Source of the DNA: Spongilla lacustris
Taxonomy: Eukaryota; Porifera; Demospongiae; Spongillida; Spongillidae
Length of the DNA: 64,000 bases
Direction of reading: 5' to 3'
Assembly: GCA_949361645.1 (NCBI GenBank)
Contig: OX442423.1
Coordinates: 2,661,066 to 2,725,065 of the forward strand
A program made the translations under genes and the position numbers. The notes beneath the pieces are model-generated. The model was not told the origin of the DNA. It saw nothing but the letters and a program-made list of their open reading frames with translations, and made no database searches. Every line of letters begins with the position of its first letter. Positions within the stretch are counted from its first letter, which is position 1. Of the stretch, positions 24,198-35,663 are shown piece by piece.

Positions 24198-24203
24198 AAT
24201 AAA
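24198..24203 (+). terminator. AATAAA polyadenylation signal
   Basis: AATAAA 145 bp after the stop codon of the ABCC-like gene, on the same strand. Confidence 0.5.
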
Positions 24204-25236
24204 GATGGTGCAAAATTATCATAGCTATCACATTGAGCAGAGAATATAGTGCATTTGTGTATTCATTCTGTAGTAGTATTTTTAATATTTAATCTCCAGC
24301 TCACAGTCCTTGTTTAATTAAGCAGTTAAGTAAAGACGCACATCGTTTTACTATATTTCAATGAAGAAATGTAATTTAAATAAGAGCAGTTTGTTTTCAT
24401 GTACCTACATGTACCTAGATCACTTCTTATCAAGAACAGCTACATGCCCTCTATTATAGCAGTTGAAATATCTGTTTAAATTATTTTTTTATCAACACCT
24501 TTCACACAGAATATTATGAATAACAAAGTAAATTTATTTTCAGATGATTGAGTATTGCTTTTGTTTTTATGCCGGCTTGGAAATAGAACATATGGTTAAA
24601 TAAATTATAATAAACAATTGAAGTTTCATCAAGTTTCAAAAAAGAATTCCATGAATTAAAAATATAAGTCATCGCTGACTTCAGTATGCACAGTAGTTGG
24701 CATAGCCGCTGGTACTGCTTTGGCATACAAATGTTACTAATTGCCCTAGGTTTCCGTATACTGATTAACAGATAATGGTGTAAAAATTTATTTTTCATGT
24801 GACCAATTCAGTGATAATTACAGCCACCAAATTTGATCACATTATTCAAAACCGTCTTTATTTAAGAACCATCGTCCTTTAATAAGGATGTTTGAAGACT
24901 ACATTATAACGGTTGGGAAACAATATGCAGTGCAATAGTCTAAACATACAGCAACTTGTACACAGAGTTCATTTGTCAATTGAATGGCAAACAACGATGA
25001 AAAGTCAGCGGATGCCTATCCTATGTACCTATTAATTTGTTCTGTTCGTTAACTTACATGTCATCCTACCGTTGAAAAAATTACGCGAACGTTTTCCCGC
25101 TTGATTTTGTTTTAACGTTTGGGTAAATCGTTGTCTCGTCCCCAGCCTGATCATGATATGCATTCGCTTCATATCGCTTTTAGTATATTAGTTCCCTTAT
25201 GTCAATAATGAGTCATCATTATTTTTCTGTGTGCAG
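24204..25236. other. intergenic, with an Fb1 fragment
   Basis: No gene is supported in 24204-24939. From about 24985 to 25135 an Fb1-like fragment is present (ATTTGTTCTGTTCGTTAAC ... TTTTCCCGCTTGATTT), much diverged and without a partner arm nearby. Confidence 0.45.
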
Positions 25237-25501
25237 AATCATTGGACCTGCCACAGCCTTGTCCTGCGCGAACATACAATGTATAATCCAGTAACTACAT
25301 GTATGGCATGGTGTTTCGTAAGAATCTGCATTTAGGCCACACAAACTAGTATGGTAGCTGGAACCATTAGGTGTTCCATTTATTGTATTGTGGTACTAAC
25401 AATATTAATTTTCAATCATTTGCTTATATTCAGACTTGTCCCAAAAACTACTACTCCTTTATGGGGCAAAGTGCATGCAAGTCATGTCCAGATGGCTTCA
25501 G
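25237..25501 (+). CDS. two exons of a cysteine-rich (GCC2/GCC3-like) extracellular repeat
   Basis: Exon 25237-25280 (acceptor TGTGCAG/A, donor AAT/GTATAA) ends with P-C-P-A-R-T-Y-N. Exon 25434-25501 (acceptor ATTCAG/A, donor TTCAG/GTATGG) continues in phase with T-C-P-K-N-Y-Y-S-F-M-G-Q-S-A-C-K-S-C-P-D-G-F. The C-P-x-x-Y-Y-S ... G-x-x-A-C-x-x-C-P-x-G pattern is that of ephrin-receptor-like repeats found in large animal surface proteins. Neighbouring exons were not found on either side, so this is a fragment of a larger gene or an exon relic. Confidence 0.45.
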
Positions 25502-26453
25502 GTATGGTGATTCAACAAAATACTTAACTTGCTAACAAGGTGGTGCATTATAATCTCATCGTTTTCAGATAATGCTTGCAAAATTGGTAGCTACACTGGT
25601 ATAGTGAACCCATTCACGACATCAGTCTACAACATTCAACGCTTTTTTCTTGGCACTCTATACATGTACATGTGACACTTCATTGACCCGACATTGTGGC
25701 CAGCTGTTTCGTTGAATTGAAAAGTTGGACACTGACAACCGAACCCTAGTTACTACGTGGCTCTGGAATGTGGCTTATCCTTCTTTATTCGTACAACGTA
25801 TAATCACTGTGAGTTGATATTTTGGTCAGGCATCCTTTGAGGTCTAAAAACAGTATATTATTGTAGCATTCACACCTATTACGAGAGAAGAGAGGGCTGA
25901 AATTTTTTTTCTTCTCGAAAAACCAGCCAGGCCAACTGAAAAAATTCTAATTTTATGTGCTCTCAAGAGATGACTGCATTTAGTTCTGTTTAGGTTGTAA
26001 TGGAGCCAATTTTCTGCGCGTCGTTTGCACCGCGACTAATTCTTCACGTTAAATAAAATGCGTTTGTGCAACAATTAACGACAAAATGCTAAGACGATTC
26101 AAGCATACGATACAAGTAAATGCATTGTTCTTGGAATCACGATGAGATTAAATATTAAAATTTATGATATTGTACATATCAGTACATACGGATGATCACC
26201 ATGGCATTGAACGCTTATGAAGGAAGTTACGATCTACAGCCGGTGTGGTCAAATTCTATGGCGCGGGAATCGTGCCAAAAGTACCTTTGTATCTATTGCA
26301 CTATGTACACTTGCTAAATCAACTATGCTGTACCGCATTGTGGTCATACCTCCAAATTTGGGTATATACTCTACTTTGGGTATATTTACCATTTTGAATA
26401 TATATAATTATATGTACAAAGGGTGTATACAAAAGGCTTAAACTATAGCTATT
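25502..26453. other. no gene seen
   Basis: AT-rich DNA without supported exons, terminal repeats or RNA genes. Confidence 0.4.
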
Positions 26454-26735
26454 TACCTCCTCATAATCTACATACCTCCTCATAAGCTACATACATGTAA
26501 CTCTATCCGCAATATAAGCTATATAGCCCCCGCACAAGCTATATATACATCCGCCATACGGTATAAATATACCCACATAAAGGTATATATATGTACCTCC
26601 TTTATTATATATGCATATCATGTACCTCCAATCTATACCACCGCATAAGCTATATATACCTCCACATAATGTTATATACCTCCGCATAAGCTATATAGGT
26701 CCGCATTAGATATATACCTCCGCATGAGCGTTATG
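26454..26735. repeat. degenerate tandem repeat, about 22-bp unit
   Basis: Variants of TACCTCCGCATAAGCTATATA occur about a dozen times with substitutions and indels. Confidence 0.7.
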
Positions 26736-26767
26736 CCTTCGATCTGCATGTAAGCTAGTCTGGGGAC

Positions 26768-26918
26768 TGTAAATAGTTCTCAGACAGACGTTATTATCAG
26801 CACCATAACAGTACAGTCACAAATATATCATCTGCCCTAACTATGGTTACCAAGCAACCTATATATGTTGCCCGCGCAATACACAATACACATAATATAT
26901 TACGTAACCTATGCTACA
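26768..26918 (-). repeat. 3' LTR of element B
   Basis: 151 bp, identical by eye to 38814-38964, with TG...CA ends. Confidence 0.95.
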
Positions 26919-26956
26919 TCACTCCCTCATTAAGTTCTTGATTCCACACAAGATTT

Positions 26957-28306
26957 CTAATGTGTGTAATAGTGTCCATATCTCACAGGAGGATGACGAT
27001 CCCTCTGAGGTCGATGATAAACCATCGGATCATCTGATACCACTGGGTTATCTGTATCTGAATCATCATCATATTCAAATCCAGCTGAACTTATAGATGG
27101 GTGTTCTGTGTCTAATAACTGCTCAGGAACTTCATCTGACTCCAAACACTCACCCTCCCCTAGTGACTGTTCTGGTTCTCTTTGTATACTGCTCCTCTCA
27201 GGGTCACCATAACAAATCTTCAACCGATTGCGATGTACAATTTGAATTTTTGTAGTCCCAATCAATTGGATCTTGTAATTGACTGAACTCAATCGATCAA
27301 TGACAGTATAGGGTCCCCTCCACAATGATGACAGCTTCTTAGTGTGACCAGTCTTAATAGCTGGATTGAAAAGCCACACCCTGTCTCCAATCTTAAAGTC
27401 GATTCCTGCACATTGCCCATCATATGCATCCTTCCTTTTCTTCTGTGCCACCTAAAGATTAATACGTATTGTGTCATAGGTCCCTTTAAGCGTTCTCTGA
27501 ACATCCTTGATGTATTGAGAGACAGTTCTGTCACTGTTTTCCTCCACATCAACTCTGCCCAACATGACATCAACAGTACCCTGTCGTGTCATGAAGTGAT
27601 GTTCTGTATGCAAATAAAGCCTTTTGTAGATGCTTATCCCAATCTCTGTGATGCTCTCCCACCATCTTAGCCAGCATAGCTTCCACAGTGCGGTTAAAAC
27701 GTTCCACTTGCCCATTTCCCTGCGGGTGGTATGCTGTAGTCCTGGTGCGTTGAATTCCAAGTAGCTGACAAAGCTTCTGGTTCACCTCTGCATTCAAGTT
27801 GCTGCCTTGGTCACTGTGTAGCTGAGTGGGTACACCATAACGACATATCACTTCATCCATCAATGTGCTTGTGAGAGTGAAACCATCAGTAACCTGCAAA
27901 GGAAAAGCCTCCACCCACTTACTGAACACATCAGTAACCACTAATATGTACTTGTTACCCTTATTGGTAACTGGTAAAGGACCCATTATGTCCCATGAAA
28001 TCTTCTCAAATGGGTAACTTGCCCTAATAGTACCCAATGGGGCCCGAGGAAGTGGCTGAGGCTGGTTTCTCTTTTGGCATAGCTCGCAATCACGCACCCA
28101 ATGTTCCACATCAGTTTCATACCCTGACCAGTAGAACCGCTGTCGCACTTTCTCCATGGTACGCCTAACACCCATGTGACCAGCATTGTCATGTAGCTGT
28201 TTAAGAATTTCTGGTCTCAAATCTGTGGGTACCAACATCTGGATGTAAGGCTTGGAATCAGGTGACTCCTTAATTCGACGGCAGAGTACTCCTTTGCAAA
28301 TGAATA
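26957..28306 (-). pseudogene. integrase part of pol, element B
   Basis: This is the 3' part of pol, separated from the rest by the nested transposon. It shows the H2C2 finger (H-D-N-A-G-H ... C-E-L-C), the catalytic landmarks W-D-I-M-G-P, S-D-Q-G-S-N and N-G-Q-V-E-R-F-N-R, and a GPY/F-type module (W-R-G-P-Y-T-V-I-D-R) near 27320. A small deletion with frame change near 27575 and an in-frame TAG at 27452-27454 disrupt it. Integrase inserts the cDNA into chromosomes; this copy cannot make a complete one. Confidence 0.85.
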
Positions 28307-28817
28307 CACAGCAATTCAGGCGTCCGCTCGCGGGTCATTGCAAATATCGGATTCAGTCACGCATCCGTGTAGATAACGAAACGTGCATACACGATCACCG
28401 GAAGGATGAATTTTTTGAAACAGCACCGTCCGAAACTGTACGAGAATTTCATTAACCTATACCGATTACTCGGGCTAATCTAAATATTCGTGCCAGGCCG
28501 TAGAATATTTTCGTAAGAGATACGAACTTGAGATGTTAACAAAAGCAGAAGCAGTGGCAAGTTTCTTTCTACCATTAGTACAGTATCTTCTACGTATTAT
28601 AAGACCTGTGCTTTGTTGCAATCCCTACTTTGTATAGAAATTCATCGGCTCCGATGCAAAGACAGGACTTTCGTATTTTCAGTCCTAATTCAAATATATA
28701 TTATCTCTGTTCAAAGTAAGAGTTCTTTTCTTATGTATCTTTTTACAAATGTCCTTGTGTTACGCTAGAGCTAGAAATATGATAAACAGCAGCTGACCAA
28801 GGCAAAGTTTGGAGTGA

Positions 28818-31486
28818 GTTCTAATTATTGCACGCGCATACTATATTCTGTTTGAATACGCCTTTATCTATAGGAGCAGCTTCTTTTTGACCCATTCACG
28901 TATTTTCTAGGCCACTAATGAAGCTTTACTGCATTACAAGGTATGTTTTAACTTTGCTCACACAAGCTTCATATATATCCCATACACCTACAATTACTTT
29001 TGGACTGTTTCATGCGTTTAGCTTATGTAATGGATGATGCAGCTTGTTTGAATATAGTTTGTGTTGTTTGCTAGGTGAATCTAGATGACATCATGTTGAG
29101 AGTTGTTGACAGTTGTATGGTGGGAGTGGTACTGTGGTGATGTGATGAAAAGTGGAGGTACTGGGGTGATGGTGGGTGGGGAGAGGGTGAAATAGTGATG
29201 TACATGTAGAACACAGTTGTGGTTGGGTGATGGAGGGGTATAGTGGTGATGGAGGTATCATGGTGGGTGGAGGTTACAGTGTTGATGGTAGGTGAGGGTA
29301 CAGTTGTGATGGATGGGTGGAGAGATGATGGTGAAAGGGGAAGGGAAGGGTACAGTGGTGGTGTAGGAACAGATGGTGATTTGCTAGATGTATAGAGTAA
29401 AAAGATTTTATTAAGACTAAGTGGTGGGAAATTGTAGGTGGTATATATAGGCTTTGGGATATTTATTTTACATGGTGTGTGGACTTTAGAATGTTATGTG
29501 TGCCTGTGTGATAGTGCTTATGGGGTGATGAGTGCTTCTCTGTGATATGTGTGTGATACCATAGATATTTAAGTAAGGGGATTGGAAACGGATCAATGAA
29601 TCTAATTAGTCACGTACAGTCCATGTTACGCCTACAATTAAAAATTCATATCGTACGCAGCAGCTGTTTTGGACTATAGGGACCGAGACGTCAGGATCAC
29701 AGGTTCACATCGTTGCGAGTGGTATATGGACAAGCAAAGCCTGGTACCCAAAGCCTTTGTTTTCCAGTCATACTTTCTTCTACACACTCGTAATGTCTTA
29801 TACCCATTGCTTAAAAAATAATCAAAAATCGATAAATGCTTCTCTCCTTAGCTTCGTTACCTCTCCTAAGGCGATACGGTTAAAGGGAAAATGACAGCCA
29901 ATAGGCACGTAGCACACTGTGCACATCTATAATATGCAACGTTTAGCGCGCCAGCACCTGTAGAATCGTAGAAAAAGGTACAGTGCCAAAGTAACTCCAT
30001 TTACGCTTCTTACGTACTAGAATGGAGGTTGCGAAGTAAAGAACAGTCCGCCGTGCACAAAATTAAGGAAAGGCATACAGATATGACCTACCAACGACAT
30101 AGTAGTAACAGAATCGCGCTGAGATGAACTGGTCAAAAATAAAAGGTACAGTCCGTAACCGAGTCGCGTAAGGTACTAGAAAATCGCGTTCAGCAAGCAA
30201 ACAATAAGAGCAAAGAGCCGTGCCAGTTAAAGAATGGCTTACAGACACGTAGGAAGATGTAATATGACGTTTTAGGACGAAAACAAATCACACAGTAGCA
30301 GCAGTTTTCAAGTCTTCATTGGTTTAAGGGTAATAATAACCGTGTCAAGGAGTGTACGTGTACAATCATGCGCTCACGTGATGCGTTTCCAATCCCCTTA
30401 CTTTAATATCTATGGTGATACATGTATAGGCATAGAGTACATGTATGTGTGGGCTGAGGGGCTCAACCCCCCTCTCTCCCTCCCCATCCGCGTACTTAAT
30501 TTCATTGACCCATTCCTATGCTCCAGTGGCATGTAACTCTGCAGTAGTGTAACAAGGGTACTTCCCCATATTAGAATGTTTGGCCAAACGTGAGGGGCCT
30601 TCATTCCACCTGCCTCACCCCCTTTAGTTCTAATTATTGCACGCATACTCTATATTACGCCTTTATCTGTAGGAGCAGCTTATTTTGACCCATTCACGTA
30701 TTTTCTAGGCCACTAATGAAGCTTTACTGCATTTCAAGTTATGTTTTAACTTTGCTCACACAAGCTTCATATACATGTATATCCCCACACACCTACAATT
30801 ACTTTTGGTGGACGGGTGGACTGTTTCATGTGTTTAGCGTATGTAATGGGTGATGCAGCTTGTTTGAGTATAGTTTGCGTTGTGTGCTAGTTGATTTTGA
30901 GAGTTGTTGGCAGTTGGATGCTCGGTGGATGGAGGGGTACTGTGGTGATGTGATGAAAAATGAGGTACTGGGGTGATGGTGGGTGGGGAGAAGATGTAGA
31001 ACACAGTGGTGATTGGGTACATGGTGATGGAGGTATAGTGGTGATGGAGGTATAGGGGTGATGGAGGTATAGGGGTGATGGAGGTATAGTGGTGATGGAG
31101 GTAGAGTGGTGGGTGGGTTGTTGTGATGGAGGGTGGGGGAGGGATGATGGTGAAAGAGGAAGTGTACAGTGGTGATGTAGGAATACGATGGAGATGTATG
31201 GGATGTGTGGTGTAATAAGAATGTATGCAGACTAAGTGGTAGGTTGTACTTTAATGTTTATTTGTGTACCTGTGTGATATGTGCTTGTTGGGTGATGAGT
31301 GCCTCTATACATGTATGTGATATGCGCCTCTGTGTGATACATAGTAGATTGTGTGTGTGGGCTCAGCTCAATCCCCTCCCTCCCTACTTATAAAAAATGT
31401 AACTGACCCGTCCCTACACTCCAGTGCATGTAACACTGCAGTAGTGTAACGAGGGGCCTTCCTTCCGCACGCCTCACCCCCTTTAG
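28818..31486. repeat. direct duplication, two units of about 0.9 kb
   Basis: Unit 1 (28818-30626, interrupted by an 855-bp element) and unit 2 (30627-31486) both start GTTCTAATTATTGCACGC and end CACCCCCTTTAG. In between they share AGGAGCAGCTT, CCCATTCACGTATTTTCTAG, a GTGATGGAGGTA minisatellite and the GCAGTAGTGTAAC block. Unit 2 has more GTGATGGAGGTATAG copies (31020-31110). Unit 2 keeps the empty insertion site. Confidence 0.8.
29560..30414. mobile_element. TIR element, family 7T, copy 1 (855 bp)
   Basis: The inverted ends start CATAGATATT and share GTAAGGGGATTGGAAACG, about 31 of 32 matches. GTGATAC is duplicated at 29553-29559 and 30415-30421. The paralogous site in unit 2 (GTGATAC at 31334-31340) is empty, confirming insertion and the 7-bp duplication. 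No coding region; non-autonomous. Confidence 0.85.
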
Positions 31487-31506
31487 TCGTACTTATTCAA
31501 GGGTTT

Positions 31507-31513
31507 ACTACAG

Positions 31514-31548
<35 letters not shown>
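31507..31548. repeat. (CA)n microsatellite
   Basis: About 20 CA dinucleotides directly before the minisatellite. Confidence 0.8.
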
Positions 31549-31549
<1 letters not shown>

Positions 31550-31583
31550 AAGCTACATTGTAAATGAAACTATGCCTACCCCC

Positions 31584-32120
31584 TATTCCTACTACTACCC
31601 TACTCCTCCCCTTACCTACCACTACCCTACTCCTCCCCTTGCCTACCACTACCCCTGCTCCTCCCCTTACCTACCACTACCCCTACTCCTCCCCTTGCCT
31701 ACCACTACCCCTGCTCCTCCCCTTACCTACCACTACCCCTACTCCTCCCCTTGCCTACCACTACCCCTGCTCCTCCCCTTACCTACCACTACCCCTACTC
31801 CTCCCCTTGCCTACCACTACTCCTGCTCCTCCCCTTACCTACCACTACCCCTACTCCTCCCCTTGCCTACCACTACCCCTACTCCTCCCCATGCCTACCA
31901 CTACCCCTGCTCCTCCCCTTACCTACCACTACCCCTACTCCTCCTCTTGCCTACCACTACCCCTACTCCTCCCCATACCTACCACTACCCCTACTCCTCC
32001 CCTTACCTACCACTACCCCTACTCCTCCCCTTACCTACCACTACCCCTACTCCTCCCCTTACCTACCACTACCCCTACTCCTCCCTATACCTACCATTAC
32101 CCCTACTCCTCCCCTTACGT
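31584..32120. repeat. minisatellite, unit about 30 bp (CTACCACTACCCCTACTCCTC)
   Basis: About 18 pyrimidine-rich units alternate CTCCCCTTACCTACCACTAC and CTCCCCTTGCCTACCACTAC with C(C/T)TACTC or CTGCTC variants. Length a multiple of three keeps several frames open, so open frames here are not genes. Related units recur at 43683-43830 outside the transposon. Confidence 0.9.
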
Positions 32121-32583
32121 ATTACTATGGTGCTTGTGGCGGCATGTAATGTGCACTTATTGTATCATGTATTCATATGTGTGATGTGTGCTTGTGTATG
32201 TGATTGTGTGCAACATTACTAGAAGTGCTTTGGTCATCCATTACGACAGGTTGGAGCTGAACATGTCTACAGGGATGAAGGATCACACAAACTAAAACTG
32301 ATTTGTATTTTCTGCATTCTTGTAAAGGTGCTTTTAAAATGAATCAATTTCAAGGCTTATTAAATGTTTTATTGCACACGTGTACTGAGCTATTGACATG
32401 CATGGCACCAGCAACATGCTGTACATTAAGCCAGCCAGGGTGTATGAAGAACGCTGTTAGCTTGCCTATGTTGGGACAAAGCCCCTTTTCAGGCCAGAAC
32501 TTTAGGTACTTGTTGTGATCCTCTTGGAGAGAGGTATCCACAGATTGAATGCAGAAACTGACTCACACATCTACATGTACATT

Positions 32584-32624
<41 letters not shown>

Positions 32625-34733
32625 ATCATATTCATGCTTTCAAGGTCAGCCCTTACAATGCAAGCAGCTGCTATCCTATGTCCAGACATGTCAACAAGCC
32701 ATAAATGGAAGATATCTGGTTTATATAAGCACATTCATCAGAAATGGTTCCTATTCTGATCTGGAATGAGACTTTAAAACTCAAAACCTTTTACATTTTT
32801 CTGACAAAATGGACGCTCGGACAGTAAAACGCACAGAAGCTAATGCATATTATCCTACCACTTTTATATAATAAGCAAAAAATGTGTGTGCTCCACCCCC
32901 ACCACCTTTCCGCCCCTCCATCCTTATACCTGACAAAGCTCAATTCCATGGATGTGTGTATACACACTACTAGTACTGCTCTCATCATCTCTCATCTGGC
33001 ATCACAGCTTGCCACTCTTACTAGCAGACCCTTTTGGCTGTACTTGCAGACATCTATGGCAGGCTCAACCTCCATCTAGTGAGGGCCAATGCCACAGCCA
33101 TTCTCTATTTTGATTTAACTATAGGCTACATGTGTATGTTTAAGATTGTACCCATATCATGTGTACATTGAGTATTGTATTATGCATTCAAATATTAATA
33201 ACACAACAATAATGCTTGATGCATTGCACATTTAATACATTTAACTCATATAAAACTTTTTTATGTTTGCAAATGGATTTGTAAACTAATATGAAATGCA
33301 TATGCATGTGAGAAATAATGTAAGGAATCCTTTGACATTGTAGCAACTGCAACTGAGAGGATTGTACCTTGTGGTGTTGCAATGGAACGGATCCTTACAA
33401 CATATACAATTTTTAATATCTATTCTATCCTGGTGTGATTAATGACACACCAGCAAATTAAAACTGATATCAGTCATACATTACTTATAGAAGTAAAAAA
33501 AAAACTGTTTAATAGTAACTGATCCTATGAAATAATTTTTTTTTTTTATACAGTTACAGTAGGTATATATCGTCAATAGATAACTCATACACATGCAGGG
33601 GTACGGTTCTCTATTATATAAAAGTACATAAATGCATATGCTAACGATACCTAATTAATAATGCGTTACCAGTAAATGAAACGAATAAGACTACTTAGCA
33701 ACCGACATCATGCTCTTTGCCGACATATAAAGGATAGCATTTAATGAAGTGATTATAATTTTAATGTTCAATTACACAGTGGTTTTACAGAGGATTTTAA
33801 AACCCTTTATAGAATCAAAACATGATTTGACGCGTCCGCTGCTATAAGAATACAGCCTTATTAAATGGAACACATCCATATACATACATGTATGTGTGTA
33901 CATGCATATGTAAGGATGCAGTTATAACAAATGAAACAACTGTAAGATATATACATAAACATTTCCCGGAGTCACTTTCCCTTGCATTGCACTAAATTTT
34001 AGTAGTATATAAATATGCAATCGATTAATAATATACAATGATGGGCGTGGCACAATAACAAATTTAGAGAGTGGATATCCACGAATATGATCATGATATG
34101 ATGATCATGCATATGTTGCACAACGGCCATGGGCATGGCGTTGCATTGTTTGGACGAGAGATCAATATATGCAATACGGTTATCACGCCTTTTACGGGTG
34201 AAGGGAGGGTGTGAAGCAATGCATGCTACCTTTTCGACGTCGTGTGACCTTTCCAGTTACAGTGTGACCGCTAATACAATTGGTTGGTTTATAGTTGTTA
34301 CATGTACGCATATACTGTATGTACATGTACAGAGCTAGCTGAAAGTTAATTGAATTATGTATTAAACTACCCAATGACCAATTCACGTGACTGAGATATT
34401 TGGCGGGTCGTAAGTAAAGGGGGTGGTAATATGGCGCATTTGAGCCGGCAGGAATTCAGCGACGTATAGAATATCTTCAGAATCTGTTGACCACAGCTGA
34501 ACATTATATTATAGCTTCGTGACTACTATTATGATGCCAGGTGAGTTACACCTTTAGTTACACTCGTTATGCCTTATATTATGGATTGAATTGATCGAAG
34601 GCTTTTTTTTTTTTTTTTTTTGCAGGGAAAGTCGTTCTTCGATGCTCATTCTGGCGGGGTTTTAAAATTGGTTACTGGAGGTAGTACTACGCTACATCAC
34701 AAGGTAAGCCCTGGTAACGATGTTCAGTAGCTA
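32121..34733. other. interior of the CACTA-like element, no gene seen
   Basis: Unique-looking AT-rich DNA with a (CA)n run at 32586-32620. No transposase or other coding region is recognisable. Confidence 0.45.
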
Positions 34734-34909
34734 GGTTCCAGGGAGTTTACCTTTTCGCTGGTTCGACGTAACGTCGGGAACAGTATTAATGGATTTCTGG
34801 TGCGTGGCTGAACAAAAGCGGTTCCTGGGAGTTTACCATTTCGCTGGTTCGACGTAACGTCGGGAACAGTATTTAATGGATTCCTCAGTGGTGCGTGGCT
34901 GAACAAAAG
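34734..34909. repeat. tandem duplication of about 87 bp
   Basis: GGTTCC(A/T)GGGAGTTTACC ... GGTTCGACGTAACGTCGGGA ... GTGCGTGGCTGAACAAAAGC occurs twice in direct order with few differences. Confidence 0.8.
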
Positions 34910-35663
34910 CGCTAAAAGTAAGAGTGCATCGCTATAGTTGTTATTTATACTTTCCCTTCGTCTCAACACAGATCGTGGCATGTATTGCTTCTCTGCCTCC
35001 TGTCGCATTTATGCATGACCATTCCAGTTGTGTGCAGTTCAGAACGAAAGTAGCACAAGGTAAACCCTACCAGTTATGCATTTGCAATGAGGATTCACTT
35101 CAATAGCACGGGGAGGTACCAAAGAAAGGTAAGTGAAACAATTAGATTTATTCGTGTGATATTCATTTTTATTATTCTTAGATGGAGATCAGATGTTACC
35201 ATCTGGCAAAATTGTTGCCCAATTCATGCTTTCTTTTTTATATACAGATCTGTCCCAGTTCTCAATCAACTTTGTGCTTCTGTTCTTTTGTACTGTGTGA
35301 AGCCAATTATATATTTTTAATAACCTGCAACATATTCAGTACAAGGAATTAATTGACATAATCCGTAAATTAACCACGTATCTTCCAATTGCCAATACGT
35401 CATACAATAATTCTTACGTACAAGTACGCGGTCCTCGTACGGTGTTTGCCCGGTTTCGTTCAAAATTGCACGTACGCGTGCGATAATTAATCCGAACTCA
35501 TCCGTGCGCGTACAAATTAGCTTCCGGGACCGTGAAATCAATCGTATGAAATCGGTCCACTCGCGGTTTCGGATGAAAATGGCTCGCGTAACTCGGAAGC
35601 ATGCTCTTCCGGTCGATATTACGTGTTCTCTCGGGCCCGGAATCAATGCCCTGAATTGCTGTG

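Larger units (their letters stand above)
28307..35663. mobile_element. 7.36-kb CACTA-like DNA transposon nested in pol of element B
   Basis: The ends are perfect 14-bp inverted repeats, CACAGCAATTCAGG (28307-28320) and its complement (35650-35663). ATA is duplicated at 28304-28306 and 35664-35666. Taking out the unit plus one ATA leaves pol in one continuous frame across the join. CACAG ends and 3-bp duplications fit the CACTA/EnSpm group. The terminal few hundred bases are CpG-rich with recurring CCGGAAG and ATCCG motifs, like CACTA subterminal repeats. No transposase is recognisable, so it is probably non-autonomous. The interior holds duplicated DNA, minisatellites and another transposon. 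Confidence 0.8.

Noticed and set aside
31564..32222. Proline/leucine/tyrosine repeat frames
   Set aside because: Product of the pyrimidine minisatellite; three frames are open at once.
28307..35663. Reading the frame after 35663 as a normal extension of the element B polyprotein
   Set aside because: The frame beyond this point is inside the CACAG-ended insert and has no gypsy-like motifs; integrase resumes only at 28306.
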